This document shows positions 1 through 4,407 of a stretch of DNA of 7,478 nucleotides, in pieces. This DNA comes from Candidatus Adiutrix sp. (GTDB lineage: Bacteria > Desulfobacterota > Desulfarculia > Adiutricales > Adiutricaceae): the NCBI GenBank assembly GCA_031285975.1, contig JAITVE010000215.1, forward strand, positions 1 through 7,478. The letters run 5' to 3'. The position numbers and the translations under genes were made by a program. The notes beneath the pieces were generated by a model. The model was not told the DNA's origin. It worked only from the letters and a program-made list of their open reading frames with translations, and did not search any database. Every line of letters begins with the position of its first letter. The stretch's first letter is position 1.

Positions 1-20
1 TTATTTTTTGGCCGCTGAAT

Positions 21-26
21 TATACT
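21..26 (+). promoter_or_regulatory. Candidate -10 element upstream of tolQ
   Basis: TATACT matches the sigma70 -10 consensus at five of six bases and lies in a short AT-rich leader, unlike the GC-rich coding DNA that follows. A start point near position 33 would leave about 20 nt of leader before tolQ. The matching -35 box would fall at or beyond the left edge of the window, so the promoter cannot be completed from what is visible. Confidence 0.35.
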
Positions 27-40
27 ATTATGTTTGGAAG

Positions 41-45
41 AAGGA
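41..45 (+). promoter_or_regulatory. Ribosome binding site that sets the tolQ start
   Basis: AAGGA, within a purine-rich run at 36-45, sits 7 nt before the ATG at 53. This spacing selects the ATG over an upstream in-frame TTG at position 8, which has no visible ribosome binding site and would lie upstream of the likely transcript start. Confidence 0.7.
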
Positions 46-52
46 TTTTGAT

Positions 53-892
53 ATGTCCCTTGTCTCGATTTTTGTGACCTGTGCCCAAAATGCCTCTGAG
101 GCCATAGCCCAGACCGACCTGACGGCTCCGGCTCAGGCCGCCCAGCCGGCGGTGGAGGCAGGTGCCGCCGCCGTGGCCGTTGGGGCGGGCGCTGCCGCCG
201 GACTTGATGTTTTGCAGCTGGTTCTGGAAGCCGGGCCCGTGGTTAAAGGCGTTCTGTTCGCCCTGGTGGCGTTTTCCCTTGTTTCCTGGGCCATTATTAT
301 TTCCAAGGCCATTCAGCTGAGCCGGGCCGGGCGCAGTTCCAACGCCTTTTTGGACAGTTTTTGGAAAAGCCGTTCCCTGGCCAACCTCTACGCCGAAGCC
401 GCCGATTTCCGCTCGTCGCCCATTGCCCAGATTTTCCGGGTGGGTTATCAGGAACTGGGGCGCGTCCACAAAGCCCGCCTGGATCAGCGCACGGCCATGG
501 AAAACGTGCAGCGTTCCCTGCGCCGCTCCAGCGCCGCTGAAGGCACCCGGCTGTTCAAGTACCTGCCCTTCCTGGCCACCTGCGGCAACGCCACTCCCTT
601 TATCGGCCTCTTCGGCACGGTGTGGGGCATTATGGATTCCTTCCACGAGATAGGCCGGGCCGGTTCGGCCAACCTGGCCACCGTGGCCCCCGGCATTTCC
701 GAGGCCCTGGTGGCCACGGCGGTGGGCCTGGCGGCGGCCATTCCGGCGGTTATCTTTTTCAACTATTTCAATAGCTGGGTGCGCGAACTGGAAGCGGAAA
801 TGGGCAATTTTACAGCCGATTTCGTCAACATTCTGGAGCGCGACCTGCTGAAGCGGGCCAGCGGGCCCCAGTCCAAAGTTCTGGAGGATTGA
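53..892 (+). CDS. tolQ: TolQ, proton-channel subunit of the Tol-Pal system
   Basis: TolQ is a MotA/TolQ/ExbB-family inner-membrane protein. With TolR it converts the proton motive force into movement of TolA, which supports outer-membrane constriction and integrity. The 279-residue product has three membrane segments, at about 64-86, 171-195 and 209-238. The family signature is clear: GLFGTVWGIM at 185-194 and VAPGISEALVATAVGL at 211-226. Thr189 and Thr222 are 33 residues apart, as are the two conserved pore threonines of E. coli TolQ (145 and 178, from memory). The protein is longer than the usual roughly 230 residues because of an Ala/Gly/Pro-rich N-terminal stretch (about 20-50) before the first membrane segment. 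It stops 1 nt before tolR and is surely co-transcribed with it. ExbB is the alternative, but the neighbouring tolR and tolA favour TolQ. Confidence 0.93.
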   Translation: MSLVSIFVTCAQNASEAIAQTDLTAPAQAAQPAVEAGAAAVAVGAGAAAGLDVLQLVLEAGPVVKGVLFALVAFSLVSWAIIISKAIQLSRAGRSSNAFLDSFWKSRSLANLYAEAADFRSSPIAQIFRVGYQELGRVHKARLDQRTAMENVQRSLRRSSAAEGTRLFKYLPFLATCGNATPFIGLFGTVWGIMDSFHEIGRAGSANLATVAPGISEALVATAVGLAAAIPAVIFFNYFNSWVRELEAEMGNFTADFVNILERDLLKRASGPQSKVLED

Positions 893-893
893 C

Positions 894-1433
894 ATGTCGT
901 TCGGAACTTCCGGGGGCAACGGCGGGCGGCCGGGCATGATGAGCGACATCAACGTCACCCCGCTGGTGGACGTGATGCTGGTGCTCTTGATAATTTTCAT
1001 GGTCACCGCCCCCATGATGATTCAGGGGCTGGACGTGAACCTGCCCAACGTGAAGGACGCGCCGCCTCTCCCCACCGAGCAGAAGCAGACCGTTCTGACC
1101 ATTCAGGCCGACGGCACGGCCTCCCTGGACGAGATCACGGTGGCTGACCCGAGCCGCCTGGCCTATCAGGTGCAGGGCGTGATGGAGGCCAACGGCTCCA
1201 AGACTCTTTTCCTGAAGGCCGACCAGGCCACACCCTACGGCACGGTGGCCGCCATTATGGGCCAGTTGCGGCAGGCGGGCATCACCAGCATCGGGCTGGT
1301 CACCGAACCGGCTGACCAGGCAGGCGTTCAGCCCCCGGCTCAGGGCGCGGCGGCGCAGAGCGCGCCCGCGCCGCGCACAGCCGGGCAGGCGGCCCCGCCC
1401 ACCGCTCCGCGCCGCCCGGCCGGGGCCAACTGA
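894..1433 (+). CDS. tolR: TolR, ExbD/TolR-family stator subunit
   Basis: TolR pairs with TolQ in the inner membrane and carries the proton-binding aspartate; its periplasmic domain is thought to contact peptidoglycan. The 179-residue product has a short cytoplasmic N-terminus, then DINVTPLVDVMLVLLIIFMV at 18-37 with Asp26 at the position of the essential membrane aspartate. A periplasmic ExbD/TolR fold spans about 41-138. The ribosome binding site GGAGG (883-887) lies inside the end of tolQ, 6 nt before the ATG, which supports this start over the internal Met15 and Met16. The family is normally about 140 residues. The extra length is a low-complexity Ala/Pro/Gln tail at about 141-179, ending in Arg and Pro residues. 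ExbD is the alternative name; gene order supports TolR. Confidence 0.92.
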   Translation: MSFGTSGGNGGRPGMMSDINVTPLVDVMLVLLIIFMVTAPMMIQGLDVNLPNVKDAPPLPTEQKQTVLTIQADGTASLDEITVADPSRLAYQVQGVMEANGSKTLFLKADQATPYGTVAAIMGQLRQAGITSIGLVTEPADQAGVQPPAQGAAAQSAPAPRTAGQAAPPTAPRRPAGAN

Positions 1434-1437
1434 GGGA

Positions 1438-1454
1438 TGTCCGCCGAGCGGACA
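1438..1454 (+). other. Perfect hairpin between tolR and tolA
   Basis: TGTCCGC (1438-1444) and GCGGACA (1448-1454) form a perfect 7-bp stem with a 3-nt CGA loop. There is no T run after it, so it is not an intrinsic terminator. Its 3' arm abuts and shares one base with the AAGAGG ribosome binding sequence (1454-1459) of tolA, which sits only 2 nt before the ATG. A role in tuning tolA translation or protecting mRNA ends is inference. Confidence 0.5.
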
Positions 1455-1461
1455 AGAGGCT

Positions 1462-2415
1462 ATGACCACTATCAGTCCATATGACCGTAACGGCCAAACC
1501 AGCCGGAAGGGCTTTATCGCCTTTCTGGTCTCGCTGCTTTTGCACATCGCGGCCCTGGCGGTTTTTATATTTTTGAGCGGAATGCCCAGTCAGCGCGTCT
1601 CGCCGGATAACGTGATTTACGTGCAGCTTGGCAGTACAATGCCCCAGGCCTCGGCCGCGCCGAAAGACCTGCCGGTTGCCCCCAACCAGGACAAACCAGA
1701 TGTGCAGAAAGCCCCCAAAAGCGACCCCACCCCACCGGCCCAGCCCGACCCAGTCGTTGACAACCCGCCGGTGACCGCCCCCCCAGACGACGCTATCTCC
1801 ATAGGCAAAACGCCGGTAGAGCCGCCGAAGATACAGAGAACGCCGGAAAAACCGCCGCAAGTGAAGCCACCCAAAGTGGAGCCTAAGGAAGACCCGGCGG
1901 AAATCAAACGCAAGCGCGATGAAGCCCGGAAAAAACGCGAGGCAGAGCAACGGCAGAAGGACGACGCGAAGCTTAAACAGGCGCTGGAGGAACTCGAGCG
2001 GATACAAGCTGCCAAAGCGCAGGCCGTTGATGACCTTGATGCCAAAATGTGGGATATGGACAGGGAAAGCGGCAGCGGCGACGGCGCAGGCAGTGAACCG
2101 TCTTCAACCATGCGGGGGGAGCGGGTTCACCCGGAGATACAACAGTATTACAACCACATTCGGGATATCGTAAAATATAATTGGATACCGGACAACAGCC
2201 CGGAAAACATCGCTGCCCAGTACGCAATCACCATCCAGCCGAGCGGAGCTTTGTCGGCGAGCATCCAGGTGCAGTCAAGCGGCAGCGAGAAATTTGATGA
2301 CTCTGTGGAACGGGCGGTGAAAATATCAACTTTTCCACAACTTCCGCCCATTTTCAACAATCAAGCCCACACCGTCACGCTTGAGTTCACCCCCAAGGGA
2401 TTGCGCAGCAGATAA
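1462..2415 (+). CDS. tolA: TolA-like periplasm-spanning energy transducer (TonB/TolA C-terminal domain)
   Basis: TolA links the TolQR motor to TolB/Pal at the outer membrane. The 317-residue product starts with a short cytoplasmic segment and one membrane anchor (about 17-39). Ser24 and His28 have the S-x3-H spacing of the conserved pair in TolA and TonB that contacts TolQ/ExbB. A Pro-rich linker (about 61-146) follows, then a highly charged probable helix or coiled coil (146-196) rich in Lys, Glu, Arg and Ala. A Gly/Ser linker (202-216) leads to a compact C-terminal TolA/TonB-type domain (about 220-312; EIQQYYNHIRDIVKYNW near its start). No other in-frame start lies near. Its ribosome binding site (AAGAGG) is unusually close to the ATG. 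Base composition and codon use differ from the neighbours: the last 300 coding bases are about 52 % GC, with many ATA codons. It may be named TonB in databases; position after tolQR favours TolA. Confidence 0.85.
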   Translation: MTTISPYDRNGQTSRKGFIAFLVSLLLHIAALAVFIFLSGMPSQRVSPDNVIYVQLGSTMPQASAAPKDLPVAPNQDKPDVQKAPKSDPTPPAQPDPVVDNPPVTAPPDDAISIGKTPVEPPKIQRTPEKPPQVKPPKVEPKEDPAEIKRKRDEARKKREAEQRQKDDAKLKQALEELERIQAAKAQAVDDLDAKMWDMDRESGSGDGAGSEPSSTMRGERVHPEIQQYYNHIRDIVKYNWIPDNSPENIAAQYAITIQPSGALSASIQVQSSGSEKFDDSVERAVKISTFPQLPPIFNNQAHTVTLEFTPKGLRSR

Positions 2416-2453
2416 AAATCTTCGCCACCCCGCCCCCTGCAACAAAGCCTTAC

Positions 2454-2484
2454 TTCACCGTAATCACGGAGACTGTGCTATAGT
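2454..2484 (+). promoter_or_regulatory. Candidate extended -10 promoter for the 2542 gene (and perhaps mgtE)
   Basis: TATAGT (2479-2484) is preceded by TG at 2476-2477, which makes an extended -10 element. A weak -35-like TTCACC lies at 2454-2459 with a long 19-bp spacer, which an extended -10 can tolerate. Transcription would begin near 2491, about 50 nt before the ATG at 2542. The gap from tolA to this promoter (2416-2453) shows no hairpin with a T run, so read-through from the tol genes also remains possible. Confidence 0.45.
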
Positions 2485-2528
2485 GTTCCGTACTCGCGGC
2501 CCTGTTTCCGCAGAGAAAGGGGCGGGCG

Positions 2529-2537
2529 AAAGGAGGT
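2529..2537 (+). promoter_or_regulatory. Strong Shine-Dalgarno for the small secreted protein
   Basis: AAAGGAGGT is close to a perfect complement of the 16S rRNA 3' end and lies 4 nt before the ATG at 2542. It is the strongest ribosome binding site in the window and settles both the start and the reading frame of the small gene that follows. Confidence 0.8.
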
Positions 2538-2541
2538 TCCC

Positions 2542-2958
2542 ATGAAAAAATTGCTGCTGGCGCTGGCCCTGGTTCTTTGGGTTGGCCCGGCTCAGGCCCA
2601 AGATATATCCCCAGGCACGAAACTGACACCCTACGAAGAGACCCGCTACGGCGGCTCCCTGTGGCAGGTGCCCCGCGAACCCTATCAGAGCCGCTACCGG
2701 GCGGAAAAAGAATCCTCGGCATTGACGGCTCCCCCCGCCGCCCCCCGGCCCGCACGGGCTTCCGGGCGGCGCGGTTCCAAGAGCCCCGTCCACACCGCGC
2801 CCCCCCGACACATCGGCGAAGAAATGACCCGGCAACGCTTCCAAAGCCGCATGAAGTGGGAAAACGAACAGCGGCAAATCGGCGAACGCAGCCGCAACTC
2901 CGTCCCGCGCTTCGCCCCCAAGCCCCAGGGGAGCCCGGCCCGGCCCCGGCGCAAATGA
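2542..2958 (+). CDS. Small secreted basic Pro/Arg-rich protein, function unknown
   Basis: I do not recognise this 138-residue protein. Residues 1-19 form a textbook Sec signal peptide: two lysines, a Leu/Ala core, and AQA before a likely cleavage between Ala19 and Gln20. There is no lipobox cysteine, so the mature protein of about 119 residues should be soluble in the periplasm or exported. The mature part has about 25 Arg/Lys against about 11 Asp/Glu and is therefore strongly basic. It has two Tyr-rich patches (PYEETRYGG at 30-38, EPYQSRYR at 46-53), a Pro/Ala/Arg-rich linker (about 62-90), a charged probably helical stretch (about 92-118) and a basic tail ending RPRRK. It has no cysteine. 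The strong ribosome binding site, good signal peptide and GC-rich third positions argue that it is real. It lies 43 nt before mgtE and may be co-transcribed with it. Binding to a polyanion such as LPS or peptidoglycan is possible but untested. Confidence 0.75.
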   Translation: MKKLLLALALVLWVGPAQAQDISPGTKLTPYEETRYGGSLWQVPREPYQSRYRAEKESSALTAPPAAPRPARASGRRGSKSPVHTAPPRHIGEEMTRQRFQSRMKWENEQRQIGERSRNSVPRFAPKPQGSPARPRRK

Positions 2959-2970
2959 CCGGCCCGGCCC
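2935..2970 (+). repeat. 12-bp direct repeat around a stop codon
   Basis: CCGGCCCGGCCC occurs at 2935-2946 and again at 2959-2970, at the end of the small secreted-protein gene and just after its stop. The repeat is pure GC and itself built from CCGGCC units, so chance in GC-rich DNA or slippage explains it well. No function is assigned. Confidence 0.4.
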
Positions 2971-3001
2971 TATTCTGTAAGAAATTTGTGAAAAACCGCC
3001 C

Positions 3002-4336
3002 ATGAAAACCGTCGTACAGCGCAACCTGAAAACCCTCCTGGAAGAAAGCCGCGAAGCCGAACTGGCCGAAATGCTGGCCAAACTGCACCCCGCAGACGTG
3101 GCCGAAATCTTGAACCCCCTGGACATGGAAGACACCATCCGGGTCATCTCCCTGATGGATATCGAACAGGCTTCCGACGTTCTGGTGGAGATGAGCGACG
3201 ACTCCCGCGACCAGGTGGCCGCCGAAATGCCCCTGGAAAAGCTCACCGAACTGGTGGCGGAAATGGATTCCGACGACGCCGCCGACATCGTGGGCGAGTT
3301 GCCCGGCGAAGACGCGGACAAGCTGCTGGCGGCCATTGAAAAGGAAGACGCGGAAGACGTCCGCCGCCTGATGCTCTACGACGAGGAAACCGCCGGCGGC
3401 CTCATGCAGGTGGAAATGGTCACCGCCCGGGAAGAGGAAAGCGTGGCCCAGGTGGTGGCCCGCCTCCGCACCCTCGGCGACGAGGCCGACGTGCACTACC
3501 TCTTCATTGTGGATCACAAGGGCGTGCTGCGCGGCCAGGCCACCATGCGGCAGCTGTTGCTGGCCCGGCCGGAACAGCTGATGGAGGAACTGGCCGGGCC
3601 GCCGCCCCTCATCGTCCGCGTGGATGAAGACCAGGAAGCGGTGGCCCAGAATTTCCAGAAATACGACGTGCAGTCCGCCCCGGTTATCGACGACCATGGG
3701 GCGCTTTTGGGCCGCATCACCTTTGACGACATCATGGACGTGGTGCACGAAGAAGTTGACCGGGACTTCTACCGCCTGGCCGGTTCCTCCGAAGAGGAAG
3801 TGTATTCCAGCGGCCCGGCCAAAATCGCCACCCTGCGCCTCCCCTGGCTCTTGTTCAACCTCGGGGCGGGCTTCATCACCAGCGGCATTCTGTCCTATTT
3901 CGAGGCCTCGTTCGCCACCATCCTGGCGCTCCTGCCGTTCGTGCCGATGGTCATGGGCCTGTCGGGCGCGGTGGGCTCCCAGTCGGCCACCATCACTGTG
4001 CGCGGCCTGGCCATGGGCCGTATTGTGGAGGGCAAAATCTGGCGCAACCTCTGGCGCGAAATCAAAATTTCGTCCATCATCGCCGCCACCCTGGGCACGG
4101 TCATCGCCATTGGCTCGGGCGCCATCCACTCCGCCCTCCGCCTGGGCCTGGCCGTGGGCGCCTCCATCGTCACCGCCATCGTCATTTCCACCATCCTGGG
4201 GGCCGTCATCCCGCTGATATTCAAAGCCGTTAAAATCGACCCCGCCCTGGCCTCCGGCCCCGTGGTCACCTCCACCAACGACGTGGTGAGCCTCGTCATT
4301 TACATGTGCCTCGGCACGGCCATCATCAATTTGTAG
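3002..4336 (+). CDS. mgtE: MgtE-family magnesium channel/transporter
   Basis: MgtE is a dimeric inner-membrane Mg2+ channel whose cytoplasmic domains bind Mg2+ and close the pore when the cell is replete. The 444-residue length matches the family (about 450). An MgtE N-domain covers about 20-125, with LHPADVAEIL at 28-37 and many acidic residues. Two CBS domains follow at about 130-192 and 198-255, then a connecting helix and a five-helix membrane domain (about 280-444). The pore region includes VGSQSATITVRGLAMG at 324-339 and the C-terminal DPALASGPVVTSTNDVVSL (413-431). Asp427 lies 17 residues from the end and corresponds to the pore aspartate Asp432 of Thermus MgtE. The usual GGN before the GxQ motif is Ser-Gly-Ala here (321-323). 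No good Shine-Dalgarno precedes the ATG, but no better start is in frame. Regulation by a Mg2+ riboswitch is not evident in the 43-nt leader. Transcription likely ends at the terminator at 4351. Confidence 0.95.
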   Translation: MKTVVQRNLKTLLEESREAELAEMLAKLHPADVAEILNPLDMEDTIRVISLMDIEQASDVLVEMSDDSRDQVAAEMPLEKLTELVAEMDSDDAADIVGELPGEDADKLLAAIEKEDAEDVRRLMLYDEETAGGLMQVEMVTAREEESVAQVVARLRTLGDEADVHYLFIVDHKGVLRGQATMRQLLLARPEQLMEELAGPPPLIVRVDEDQEAVAQNFQKYDVQSAPVIDDHGALLGRITFDDIMDVVHEEVDRDFYRLAGSSEEEVYSSGPAKIATLRLPWLLFNLGAGFITSGILSYFEASFATILALLPFVPMVMGLSGAVGSQSATITVRGLAMGRIVEGKIWRNLWREIKISSIIAATLGTVIAIGSGAIHSALRLGLAVGASIVTAIVISTILGAVIPLIFKAVKIDPALASGPVVTSTNDVVSLVIYMCLGTAIINL

Positions 4337-4350
4337 GCAATTTTGTGCGC

Positions 4351-4390
4351 AAAACAAGGGGCTCCACCATTTGGCGGAGCCCCTTGTTTT
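4351..4390. terminator. Bidirectional intrinsic terminator between converging genes
   Basis: A perfect 15-bp inverted repeat (arms 4351-4365 and 4376-4390) surrounds a 10-nt loop. The core GGGGCTCC/GGAGCCCC is GC-rich. On the + strand it ends in TTGTTTTT (4384-4391), and on the - strand in TTGTTTT, so it can stop mgtE transcripts (stop codon 14 nt upstream) and the converging aas transcripts (stop codon 17 nt away). Confidence 0.92.
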
Positions 4391-4407
4391 TGTATACCCG
4401 AAGCGCC

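Noticed and set aside
20..1015. A 331-codon open frame on the - strand opposite tolQ
   Set aside because: It is Gly/Gln/His-rich with no domain, and lies antisense to an unambiguous TolQ.
1437..1484. A 15-codon open frame between tolR and tolA that could be a leader peptide
   Set aside because: It overlaps the tolA start in another frame, lies inside the hairpin region and has no proper ribosome binding site or amino-acid run typical of attenuators.
2458..2469. CCGT-AATC-ACGG inverted repeat between the -35 and -10 candidates, a possible operator
   Set aside because: The arms are only 4 bp and match no operator I know. A repeat this short is expected by chance, so it is not called.
2577..3005. 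A second + strand frame whose stop overlaps the mgtE start as ATGA, which looks like translational coupling
   Set aside because: It starts at a TTG without a ribosome binding site and gives a Pro/Arg-rich product with no signal peptide or domain. The overlapping frame at 2542 has a strong ribosome binding site and signal peptide. The ATGA overlap is probably chance.
2450..4357. A 635-codon open frame on the - strand opposite mgtE and the small secreted gene
   Set aside because: It is low-complexity (Gly, His, Asp, Gln) and runs across the terminator hairpin; the + strand carries a complete MgtE with the expected domains. It is another composition artefact.
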